A stretch of DNA of 15,208 nucleotides from CAZRZN01 sp964604565 (GTDB taxonomy: Bacteria > Pseudomonadota > Alphaproteobacteria > Rhodobacterales > Rhodobacteraceae). The translations under genes and the position numbers were made by a program. Each line of letters opens with the position of its first letter. Position 1 is the stretch's first letter. The DNA is taken from the NCBI GenBank assembly GCA_964604565.1, contig CAZRZN010000086.1:1-15208 (forward strand). Direction: 5' to 3'. Below the pieces are notes generated by a model. It made no database searches, was not told where the DNA came from, and worked only from the letters and a program-made list of their open reading frames with translations. Below are positions 1 to 6,466 of this stretch, one piece after another.

Positions 1-454
1 AGCGCAGACCAAATTTTCAGCCCGCGGATCGCACCGTCCTGTGCTGTTCCGCACCGAGTTAGCGCCGGGTTTCACGGGGCTTCTTCTGGCACGCCGGCAC
101 CCCTCCACGCAGATGCACAGGACACCCCGCGCAGGCGAGCCGACAATCTCGATGACAAGACCCGCTGTTCCCCACCCACAACCATAGCGCCATGACGTTC
201 AGCGGGCGCTCCCCCGGGTGAGACTTTGCAATCTCAGGCGGCCGGATCGTTCAGGACGCACACGCATCTGTCGCTCGACAAACACGCCGCAAATGAAAGG
301 ACCACTTAGGGTAGCGCCCACGAAAGCGTCGCACCCCATCAAGTCAGGCGCAAAGAGCAACCGGCGTATCACGTGAAACACCAAGAACCTGCCTTGGCTT
401 CTTCTCTCCAAAAATACTCATGTCGAGGCCTATCAACCTCTTCGCGATCCCGGG
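1..454. other. Intergenic stretch without a convincing gene
   Basis: I find no convincing coding region, tRNA or mobile-element end here. A 70-codon minus-strand frame (199-411) begins with TTG, has no recognisable Shine-Dalgarno sequence and an amino-acid composition typical of a shadow frame. The only notable element is the AT-rich tract next to the kdsA end, listed separately. The start of the window may lie downstream of, or between, genes not visible here. Confidence 0.5.
381..419 (-). terminator. Possible 3' end region of the kds operon (weak hairpin plus GAGTATTTTTGGAGAGAAG tract)
   Basis: Thirty-six bases after the kdsA stop, the minus strand reads GAGTATTTTTGGAGAGAAG. It is followed by a small inverted repeat, CCAAG/CTTGG (385-381 and 397-393), with a 7-base loop and then TGTTT. 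The stem has only 5 bp, so this is a weak intrinsic terminator at best. From memory, GAGTATTTTTGG-type tracts recur between genes in Rhodobacterales genomes. I cannot count them here because this is the only copy I see in the window. Confidence 0.3.
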
Positions 455-1276
455 TCAAAGCGCCTTTGAAAGCCGATCAATCGCCCGCAATCCCTTGAGA
501 ATAGACGCCAGGTGTTCGATCGGCACCATGTTCGGCCCGTCGCTGGGCGCGTTATCGGGATCCTCATGCGTCTCGATGAAAACCGCGCCACAGCCTATGG
601 CGACCGCAGCCCGGGCCAGCGGTTCAACGAACTGCCTCTGCCCGCCGGAGGACGTGCCCTGACCTCCGGGAAGCTGGACCGAATGCGTGGCATCAAAGAC
701 GACCGGATAACCGGTCTGCGCCATGATCGGCAGCGACCGCATGTCCGAAACCAGCATGTTGTAACCGAAACTGGTGCCGCGTTCGCACAGCAGGATATTT
801 TCGTTCCCGGTCGAGGCGATCTTGGCCGCGACATTCTTCATGTCCCACGGGGCAAGAAACTGGCCCTTCTTCACATTGATTGCCCGGCCGGTTTCCCCTG
901 CCGCCAAAAGCAGATCCGTCTGGCGCGACAGAAAGGCGGGGATCTGGAGCACATCTACCGCCTCTGCCACCGGGATGCAGTGATCAGGGGCGTGGATGTC
1001 CGTCAAGACCGGCACGCCGAATTCGGCCCGGATGGTCGACAGGATACTCAGGCCTTCGTCCATGCCGATCCCGCGCTGACCTGTCAGGGACGACCGGTTT
1101 GCCTTGTCGTAGCTGGCCTTGAAGATCCAGTTCACACCGGCCTCGGCTGCGGCCTCGGCGATGCGGGCCGCCAGCATGCGGGCATGGGCCAGACTTTCGA
1201 TCTGGCAGGGCCCGGCGATCAGGGTAAAGGGTGCGGCGTTGGAAACCTTTATATTTCCGATGGTTACGTCGGTCAT
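455..1276 (-). CDS. kdsA: 3-deoxy-8-phosphooctulonate (Kdo-8-P) synthase
   Basis: KdsA condenses phosphoenolpyruvate with D-arabinose 5-phosphate to give Kdo-8-phosphate, the committed cytoplasmic step of Kdo synthesis. The 273-residue length is normal and the fold is expected to be a single TIM barrel. Visible signatures are AGPCQIES (21-28), KASYDKANRSS, DIHAP, a TFG-type GTSFGYNML segment, ATHSVQLPGG and the C-terminal IETHEDPDNAPSDGPNM. Cys24 in AGPC occupies the place where metal-independent enzymes such as that of E. coli carry Asn. This points to the metal-dependent class, whose ligands are a Cys, a His, a Glu and an Asp. Its start codon overlaps the kdsB stop by ATGA, so translation is probably coupled. 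It is the last gene of a kdsD-kdsB-kdsA operon. Function is clear; the metal class is inferred from the single Cys and the flanking motifs. Confidence 0.96.
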   Translation of the reverse strand: MTDVTIGNIKVSNAAPFTLIAGPCQIESLAHARMLAARIAEAAAEAGVNWIFKASYDKANRSSLTGQRGIGMDEGLSILSTIRAEFGVPVLTDIHAPDHCIPVAEAVDVLQIPAFLSRQTDLLLAAGETGRAINVKKGQFLAPWDMKNVAAKIASTGNENILLCERGTSFGYNMLVSDMRSLPIMAQTGYPVVFDATHSVQLPGGQGTSSGGQRQFVEPLARAAVAIGCGAVFIETHEDPDNAPSDGPNMVPIEHLASILKGLRAIDRLSKAL

Positions 1277-2061
1277 ACAATGCCCTCCTTGGCCAGAACG
1301 TCCTCGATGCGGGCCACATCAACGGGGTTGTTGAGTTCCCAGAACACCCGGCCCTTGGATTCGACCGCAACGCAGGTGATCGGCACACCATTTTCGAGAA
1401 AGCGCAACTGCTCCAGCCCCTCCGCCTTTTCCAACGGACCTTCGGACCAATCCGTATAGGCCATCAATGCGGCGGGCCGATAGGCGTATACTCCGACGTG
1501 GTGCCAGACCTCCGGCGGCCTCTCCAGCGAGGCAACGAAAGGCAGCACCTCCTTTGAAAAATAGAGCGCCGTCCCATCGGTGCTGGTAACGGCGGTGGTC
1601 CCTCCGACGCGCCCCTGTTTTCGGTCGGTGACCAGATTGGTCAGTGTTTCGATATCGCAGCGCAGGATGGGCGTGGCCATCTGCACCTCCGGCTCGCGCA
1701 TTCTGTCGATCAGGGCTTCGATAAACCAAGGCGGTGTCAGCGGCGCATCGCCTTGCAGGTTGACCACGCAATCCGGCGTCTCTGCCAGTTGCTCCAGTCC
1801 TTCGGCGCAGCGTTCCGTCCCGTTCCGCGCCTTGTCCGAGGTCATCAGCACATCGGCGCCGAAGCCATGCGCGGCCTCTGCAATGCGGTCGTCGTCGGTC
1901 AGAATATATACAGCGTCGGCCCCCCGGACCGAATGGGTTGCCTCCCAGCTGCGCTGGATCAGGCTCTTGATCTCTCCCGTGGCCCCCTTGAGGTTGACGA
2001 GAGGCTTGCCCGGATAACGGGATGACGCATAGCGGGCGGGAATGAAGATGACCGCGCTCAT
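1273..2061 (-). CDS. kdsB: CMP-Kdo synthetase (3-deoxy-manno-octulosonate cytidylyltransferase)
   Basis: KdsB activates Kdo with CTP to CMP-Kdo and pyrophosphate, the donor for lipid A core or capsule Kdo transferases. It is 262 residues, slightly longer than the 248 or so of E. coli. The N-terminal nucleotide-binding motif is IPARYASSRYPGKPL (6-20), followed by NGTERCAEGL, LQGDAPLTPP, HHVGVYAYR and EQLRFLENG, all in family order. Two small deviations are visible. The usual QGDEP is QGDAP, and the last segment is LNNPVDVARIED instead of the common VDTPEDLE type. The extra length falls mainly in the first third. It overlaps kdsD and kdsA by 4 bp each. A cytidylyltransferase for a related acid sugar cannot be fully excluded, but the kdsD and kdsA partners argue strongly for Kdo. 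Confidence 0.92.
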   Translation of the reverse strand: MSAVIFIPARYASSRYPGKPLVNLKGATGEIKSLIQRSWEATHSVRGADAVYILTDDDRIAEAAHGFGADVLMTSDKARNGTERCAEGLEQLAETPDCVVNLQGDAPLTPPWFIEALIDRMREPEVQMATPILRCDIETLTNLVTDRKQGRVGGTTAVTSTDGTALYFSKEVLPFVASLERPPEVWHHVGVYAYRPAALMAYTDWSEGPLEKAEGLEQLRFLENGVPITCVAVESKGRVFWELNNPVDVARIEDVLAKEGIV

Positions 2062-3008
2062 GCAACGCCAGCCCGAAGCGCATCGTGAATGTGCAACAGG
2101 CCCACGAGGCGCGGTCCCTCGGTGACCAGAAGGACGGTTCGTTTTGTCGTGTTCATCATGCCCAGGGCCTCGATCAGCAGGGTGTCGGGTGCGGTAACCA
2201 GCGGTTCACGCGTCGCGACCTCTCCGGCGGTGCGGGCCATCAGCCCATCCATGTTACGGCGCAGGTCGCCATCGGTGATGATGCCCTCCAGCCGGTCGCC
2301 ATCGACAAGCGCGGCAACGCCGAATCCCTTCTGGCTCATCACCAGAAGCGCCTCTGACATGGCCGTGTGTTCGTCGACCAGCGGCAGTTCCTCGCCCCTG
2401 TGCATCACGGCCGACACCCGCAAAAGCTGTGCGCCCAGCGTGCCGCCGGGGTGAAAATCAGCATAGCGTGCGCGGTCGAACCCCCGTTGGTGCATCAGCG
2501 CAACCGCCAGCGCATCACCCAATGCCATCGCCATGGTTGTCGACGTCGTCGGGGCCATGCCGATGGCGCAGGCTTCGGGTGCATCCGGCATCAGCAGGAC
2601 GTGGTCCGCGGCGCGGGCCAACGTGCCCGCCGATCGTTTCGTCATCGCGATCAGCGGCACGGCAAACCGCGCGCAATAGGCGATCATGTCCGCGAGTTCG
2701 CGCGTTTCACCGGAGTTGGAAATCAGGATCACCGCATCTGACGGCGTGATCATGCCCAGATCCCCGTGGCTTGCCTCGCCCGGGTGAACAGCCTGCGCCG
2801 GGGTTCCTGTGGACGCAAGCGTGGCGGCGATCTTGTTCGCGACGTGCCCGGACTTGCCCATGCCAGAAACGATGACCCGTCCACGCACCGCCAAGAGACA
2901 TGCCACCGCCGCGTCGAAGTCAGCAGGCAGTTCCTCGGCAAGGCGCGCAAGGGCGGCACTTTCAATGGCGAGGACGGTGCGGGCGGCCTCTGAAGGGCTT
3001 TGGCTCAT
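2058..3008 (-). CDS. kdsD: Arabinose-5-phosphate isomerase (KdsD/KpsF family, SIS + tandem CBS)
   Basis: This enzyme interconverts D-ribulose 5-phosphate and D-arabinose 5-phosphate, the sugar substrate of KdsA. I chose the ATG at 3008, giving 316 residues (MSQSPSEAART...), because the family usually begins about here. The upstream in-frame extension to 3134 is Cys/Arg-rich and runs into the divergent promoter region. The SIS domain (about 35-170) shows SGMGKSGH, HPGEASHGDLGM and SNSGETREL, followed by the FHPGGTLG linker. Two CBS domains occupy about 200-316 (VMHRGEELPLV..., GIITDGDLRR..., VGLLHIHDAL). First gene of the operon; its stop overlaps the kdsB start by ATGA. Whether this is the housekeeping KdsD or a capsule-specific KpsF paralogue cannot be decided from sequence alone. 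Confidence 0.93.
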   Translation of the reverse strand: MSQSPSEAARTVLAIESAALARLAEELPADFDAAVACLLAVRGRVIVSGMGKSGHVANKIAATLASTGTPAQAVHPGEASHGDLGMITPSDAVILISNSGETRELADMIAYCARFAVPLIAMTKRSAGTLARAADHVLLMPDAPEACAIGMAPTTSTTMAMALGDALAVALMHQRGFDRARYADFHPGGTLGAQLLRVSAVMHRGEELPLVDEHTAMSEALLVMSQKGFGVAALVDGDRLEGIITDGDLRRNMDGLMARTAGEVATREPLVTAPDTLLIEALGMMNTTKRTVLLVTEGPRLVGLLHIHDALRAGVA

Positions 3009-3021
3009 CGGGTTTTGCTCA

Positions 3022-3113
3022 GGCAATCTCTGTGGCGCGTGCTTTAGCGGCTCTGACAGAGCTTGTCCAATGACGCAACAGATTGCCATGCATGCAGTGC
3101 CGCTGCGTTGACA
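3022..3113. promoter_or_regulatory. Divergent kdsD/ugd control region with nested inverted repeats
   Basis: The 164-bp spacer between kdsD and ugd holds a 13-base near-perfect palindrome, GCTCTGACAGAGC (3050-3062). It is flanked almost symmetrically by the 8-bp inverted repeat GGCAATCT (3022-3029) and AGATTGCC (3080-3087). A perfect -35-like TTGACA sits at 3108-3113 on the plus strand, but the sequence 17 bases on (GCATGA) is a poor -10. The repeats could be an operator read by both genes, or a cruciform/RNA hairpin. The regulator is unknown. Confidence 0.35.
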
Positions 3114-3172
3114 ATTCCCCCTCTGCCGCCGCATGAGAGCGCGACAGGAACAGAAGGCAGGGGATCGCCAGA

Positions 3173-4495
3173 ATGAAGATTGCCATGATCGGGACGGGCT
3201 ATGTCGGCCTTGTATCGGGGGTCTGCTTTTCCGACTTCGGGCACAAGGTCGTTTGCGTGGACAAGGATCCCCGCAAGATCGAGATGCTGGAGCGTGGAGA
3301 GGTTCCGATCTACGAACCGGGCCTTGATGCGGTCATGGCCCGCAACGTGGAGGCGGGGCGCCTTTCCTTCACCCTGGACCTGCCGCAGGCCATCGACGGG
3401 GCGGATGCCGTTTTTATCGCGGTAGGAACACCCACGCGCCGCGGGGACGGTCATGCCGACCTGACCTACGTGATGGCGGCAGCCGAGGAAATTGCCAAGT
3501 CCGCAAAGGATTACGTCGTGGTGGTGACCAAATCGACAGTGCCCGTGGGCACCAATCGACAGGTCAAGGAAACCATTTCCAAGGCCAACCCGGCCCTTGA
3601 ATTCGACGTCGCCTCCAACCCCGAATTTCTGCGCGAGGGCGCGGCGATCGACGATTTCATGAAGCCGGACCGCGTCATCGTCGGTGTGGAAACCGAGCGT
3701 GCCGAGCAAGTCATGTCGGACATCTATCGGCCGTTGTATCTGCGCGACTTTCCGATCATCTCCACGGATCTGGAATCCGCGGAGATGATCAAATACGCCG
3801 CCAATGCCTTTCTCGCGACCAAGATCACCTTCATCAACGAGATCGCCGCGCTCTGCGAACGTGTGGGCGCGGATGTGAAACAGGTGTCCAAGGGCATGGG
3901 GCTTGACGGACGGATCGGCAACAAGTTCCTGCACGCGGGTCCGGGCTATGGCGGCTCCTGTTTTCCAAAAGATACCAAGGCGTTGGCGCGGATCGGGCAG
4001 GAGTATGCTGCGCCGATTTCCATCATAGAGACCGTCATCAAGGTCAATGAGGACGTGAAGCGCCGGATGATCGACAAGCTCTCTGACCTATGTGGCGGCA
4101 GGTTCAACAACAAGACCGTGGCGGTGCTTGGCGTGACCTTCAAACCCAACACGGACGACATGCGCGATGCGCCCGCGCTGACCATCGTGCCGGCGCTGGT
4201 GGGCGGCGGGGCACGCGTGCGCGTCTGCGATCCTCAGGGCCGGCGCGAGGGTGAAGCCCTGCTGCCCGGCGTCGCCTGGGTGGAAGATCCCTATGCCGCC
4301 ACCGAGGGGGCCGATCTGCTGGTCATCCTGACGGAATGGAATGAGTTTCGCGCACTGGATCTATCGCGCCTCGCCGCGGGAATGGCGCAGGCGAAACTTG
4401 CGGATCTGCGCAACATCTATTCCGCTCAGGATGCAGAGGCCGCCGGTTTCACGGCCTACGAAAGCATCGGGCGCGTCGGTTTTCCCACGGCCTGA
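3173..4495 (+). CDS. ugd: UDP-glucose 6-dehydrogenase
   Basis: Ugd oxidises UDP-glucose to UDP-glucuronate with two NAD+, supplying glucuronate for exopolysaccharide, capsule or LPS. The 440-residue protein has normal length. The N-terminal Rossmann domain shows GTGYVG (8-13 region) and the NAD-ribose Asp30 in VCVDKD. VAVGTP-like FIAVGTP, KSTVPVGT and SNPEFLREG follow. The catalytic Cys263 is in GGSCFPKD, and the C-terminal UDP-binding domain has the LGVTFKPNTDDMRDAP motif. The chosen ATG follows a purine-rich AAGGCAGGGG (3154-3163). Divergent from kdsD, so the Kdo operon and this gene may share regulation. A UDP-N-acetyl-mannosamine dehydrogenase is a related alternative, but the motifs fit Ugd better. 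Confidence 0.95.
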   Translation: MKIAMIGTGYVGLVSGVCFSDFGHKVVCVDKDPRKIEMLERGEVPIYEPGLDAVMARNVEAGRLSFTLDLPQAIDGADAVFIAVGTPTRRGDGHADLTYVMAAAEEIAKSAKDYVVVVTKSTVPVGTNRQVKETISKANPALEFDVASNPEFLREGAAIDDFMKPDRVIVGVETERAEQVMSDIYRPLYLRDFPIISTDLESAEMIKYAANAFLATKITFINEIAALCERVGADVKQVSKGMGLDGRIGNKFLHAGPGYGGSCFPKDTKALARIGQEYAAPISIIETVIKVNEDVKRRMIDKLSDLCGGRFNNKTVAVLGVTFKPNTDDMRDAPALTIVPALVGGGARVRVCDPQGRREGEALLPGVAWVEDPYAATEGADLLVILTEWNEFRALDLSRLAAGMAQAKLADLRNIYSAQDAEAAGFTAYESIGRVGFPTA

Positions 4496-4522
4496 TCGGA
4501 TCAAGAGATCACCGTCCGGGAT

Positions 4523-4549
4523 GCATCACCGCCTGCGAAGGCGTGGTGC
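4523..4549. terminator. Hairpin between convergent ugd and the SH3 gene
   Basis: Twenty-eight bases after the ugd stop is an inverted repeat. GCATCA and CGCCT (4523-4534, with one bulged C) pair with AGGCG and TGGTGC (4539-4549) around a GCGA tetraloop, 11 pairs including one wobble. No clean T-run follows on either strand, so it is a possible terminator or 3'-end stabilising stem rather than a canonical intrinsic terminator. The rest of the 159-bp gap to 4655 shows nothing further. Confidence 0.4.
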
Positions 4550-4654
4550 TTCACCCTGAAAAAATCCCGGAGTTGCCGATCGCCAATCCAAACACCGGTC
4601 GTGGCGCATGCAGATGCCTCGGCCAGATTTTCGGATGCCGGGGATCGCGGCGTC

Positions 4655-5152
4655 TCAGTTGCGGATTTCATCCGCCCGCACGCCCCAGATCGCGGTTTTG
4701 GGCACCCATCCGCGGTAGCCGCCCGCGGTCAAGCGGCACCAGATTTCATTGCAATCGCCAAGCCGTGCAATGACCCCCATTTCAAGCCGGGCACTGACCG
4801 GGCTGTCCGGGTCGGGCCGCTGATACAGCTTCAGCATGTCTTCCTCGACGATGACAGTCCGAACGCCCGACAGCAAAGAGTAATGGACCCAGCCACCTGC
4901 TCCGTCGCGGTCGCGGACGCGGCGCCAGTGGCCATGCTCTGCGGTAATCTCCAGCGGCATGTCCCGCCGCTTGTAAACCCAGTCGATGCGATGGGTCAGT
5001 GAGGGGCCACGACGCACATTCCCCTCGGAGGCCTTCATGGAAACATAGCGCGGCAAGGGCAAATTCGTGACCGGGCCACGGTCCTGTCCCGCCATCAACT
5101 GGCCAGACAGCACCAGCGCCATCAGCACTGTGGCAATCGCTTTCGTGAACAT
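4655..5152 (-). CDS. Exported bacterial SH3-domain protein
   Basis: The 165-residue protein begins with a Sec signal peptide (MFTKAIATVLMALVLSGQLMAG, cut near residue 22). Two tandem bacterial SH3-like modules follow. The first is at about 36-98, with GNVRRGPSLTHRIDWVYKR and a WVHYSLLSG end. The second is at about 99-160, with LKLYQRPDPDSPVSARLE and GGYRGWVPKTAIWGV. The pattern matches the SH3_4-type family common in alphaproteobacteria. Such modules usually bind peptidoglycan or envelope partners, but no catalytic domain is attached here and the ligand is unknown. It probably acts in the periplasm. It is transcribed divergently from the neighbouring D-2-hydroxyacid dehydrogenase, with 108 bp between the start codons. 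No gene symbol is justified. Confidence 0.85.
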   Translation of the reverse strand: MFTKAIATVLMALVLSGQLMAGQDRGPVTNLPLPRYVSMKASEGNVRRGPSLTHRIDWVYKRRDMPLEITAEHGHWRRVRDRDGAGGWVHYSLLSGVRTVIVEEDMLKLYQRPDPDSPVSARLEMGVIARLGDCNEIWCRLTAGGYRGWVPKTAIWGVRADEIRN

Positions 5153-5202
5153 GGTTCAAAGTCCTGCTCAGGTTTTTCCGGCGAGGTTCTTGTGCCCCGT
5201 CC

Positions 5203-5256
5203 TATACTGTCGCAGTCTAACCCCCGAGCGTCCCGCTGGGGAAGATTGGGGAGAGG
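5203..5256 (+). promoter_or_regulatory. Probable -10, leader hairpin and Shine-Dalgarno of the dehydrogenase gene
   Basis: TATACT (5203-5208) matches the -10 consensus at 5 of 6 positions, but I see no good -35. Downstream, CCCC-g-AGCG (5222-5230) pairs with CGCT-GGGG (5234-5241) around a 3-base loop, a compact 8-bp hairpin with one bulge in the expected 5' leader. GGGGAGAGG (5248-5256) is the Shine-Dalgarno sequence that fixes the start at 5261. Confidence 0.4.
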
Positions 5257-5260
5257 CTGT

Positions 5261-6247
5261 ATGCCATCAAAACGTCTGAGTGTTGTCGTGACGCGACGCT
5301 TGCCCGAGGTTGTCGAGACCCGGCTGAAGGAATTGTTCGACGTCCGCCTGCGCGACGACGACCGCCCCATGACCCGGGAGGAACTGGTCGAGGCGATGGA
5401 CAGCGCGGATGTCCTGGTGCCCACCGTTACCGACAGGATCGACGCTGGCATGATCGGACAGGCAGGCGAACGGCTGAAACTGATCGCGAATTACGGTGCA
5501 GGGTTTGACCACATCGACGTGGCAACGGCACGGTCGCGCGGGATCCTCGTATCCAACACGCCGGGCGTGGTGACGGAGGATACGGCAGAGATCGTCATGG
5601 CGTTGATGTTGGGGGTCACGAGGCGCATCCAGGAGGGGCTGAGCGTCATGCAGGAAGGCAACTGGCAGGGGTATGCGCCCACAGCCTTTCTGGGCAGCCG
5701 GTTGGGGGGCAAGCGGCTGGGCATCTTGGGCATGGGCCGGATCGGTCAGGCGGTGGCCCGGCGCGCGTCCGCCTTCGGCATGCAGGTCCATTACCACAAC
5801 CGGCGGCGGCTTCGGTCCGAGACCGAGACCGAGCTTGAGGCGACCTATTGGGAAAGCCTTGATCAGATGGTCGCGCGCATGGATATTTTCAGCGTGAATT
5901 GCCCCTCGACGCCAAGCACTTATCACCTACTGAACGCCCGCCGCCTGCAATTGATGAAACCAGCCGCCGTGATCGTGAACACCTCTCGTGGGGAGGTGAT
6001 CGACGAGAACGCGCTGACCCGTATGCTCAAAGCCGGAGAGCTGGCAGGGGCCGGGCTGGACGTCTATGAGCATGGTATTCAGGGCAACCCGGAGCTGCGA
6101 AACATGGCCAATGTCGTGATGCTGCCGCATATGGGCTCTGCCACGCAGGAAGGCCGGGTGGAGATGGGTGAGAAGGTCATCATCAACGTCAAAACTTTCG
6201 CTGATGGTCATCGTCCGCCTGATCAGGTCGTGCCAGCAATGCTTTGA
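5261..6247 (+). CDS. D-isomer-specific 2-hydroxyacid dehydrogenase (glyoxylate/hydroxypyruvate reductase-like), catalytic Glu position altered
   Basis: This is an NAD(P)-dependent oxidoreductase of the D-2-hydroxyacid dehydrogenase family, probably reducing glyoxylate, hydroxypyruvate or another 2-oxoacid. The start at 5261 (328 residues) is chosen from a strong Shine-Dalgarno sequence. A GTG at 5192 would add 23 atypical residues. The substrate-binding loop is NYGAGFDHID (77-86), and the nucleotide-binding motif is GILGMGRIG (154-162). The following HNRRR (179-183) replaces an acidic residue and suggests NADPH preference. Catalytic Arg243 (NTSRGEVID) and His290 (PHMGSAT) are present. The usual Glu in DV[FY]xxEP reads DVYEHGIQ, so that position is Gly272. 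The C-terminus has the usual length. Divergent from the SH3 gene. Confidence 0.9.
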   Translation: MPSKRLSVVVTRRLPEVVETRLKELFDVRLRDDDRPMTREELVEAMDSADVLVPTVTDRIDAGMIGQAGERLKLIANYGAGFDHIDVATARSRGILVSNTPGVVTEDTAEIVMALMLGVTRRIQEGLSVMQEGNWQGYAPTAFLGSRLGGKRLGILGMGRIGQAVARRASAFGMQVHYHNRRRLRSETETELEATYWESLDQMVARMDIFSVNCPSTPSTYHLLNARRLQLMKPAAVIVNTSRGEVIDENALTRMLKAGELAGAGLDVYEHGIQGNPELRNMANVVMLPHMGSATQEGRVEMGEKVIINVKTFADGHRPPDQVVPAML

Positions 6248-6268
6248 CAGGGGGCATGTCCGCGTCGC

Positions 6269-6427
6269 ATGCGCGGCTTTGATCGAAAAGAGTGCGAATT
6301 GCTCCTGCCCGATCGGGACACCGATACCGAACAGTGGCTGCCAAAGTTGCGGGCCAACAAGGGGCGTCACGACCTAGGCGCCGGTTTGGCACAGTTGAGA
6401 CGCTTTTCTAAATGGTGTATTTCTTGA
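6269..6427 (+). CDS. Possible small ORF, 52 codons, function unknown
   Basis: An ATG-initiated frame of 52 residues (MRGFDRKECELLLPDRD...) ends at TGA 6425-6427. Its composition is that of a soluble charged protein: WLPKLRANKGRHDLGAGL is followed by LRRFSKWC. About 62% of third positions are G/C, compatible with coding. It has no properly spaced Shine-Dalgarno sequence; the nearest GGGG is 14 bases upstream. It lies in the same frame as the preceding dehydrogenase, whose TGA stop is at 6245-6247, so a readthrough extension is formally possible. It ends 40 bases before the gamma-glutamyltransferase start. I do not recognise the family. It could be a small gene, a gene remnant or a chance frame. 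Confidence 0.35.
   Translation: MRGFDRKECELLLPDRDTDTEQWLPKLRANKGRHDLGAGLAQLRRFSKWCIS
6395..6423 (+). promoter_or_regulatory. Candidate promoter of the gamma-glutamyltransferase gene
   Basis: TTGAGA (6395-6400, 5 of 6 to the -35 consensus), a 17-base spacer and TATTTC (6418-6423, only 3 of 6) lie in the locally AT-rich tract 44 bases before the ggt start. The -10 is poor, so this is tentative. It overlaps the end of the small ORF. Confidence 0.22.
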
Positions 6428-6466
6428 TTGAATAACTTGGCAAAATGCAACTTTGAGGTGTTCGCC

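Noticed and set aside
1..454. Search for tRNA, repeats or a mobile-element end at the left edge
   Set aside because: No T-arm consensus, no cloverleaf, no terminal inverted repeats and no direct repeats long enough to matter.
512..1459. 315-codon plus-strand open frame opposite kdsA
   Set aside because: It lies entirely antisense to kdsA and kdsB, whose motifs are clear. His/Arg/Gly-rich composition is typical of a shadow frame in GC-rich DNA.
3009..3134. N-terminal extension of the arabinose-5-phosphate isomerase
   Set aside because: The extra 42 residues have no family counterpart and overlap the divergent promoter and inverted repeats; the ATG at 3008 matches the usual family start.
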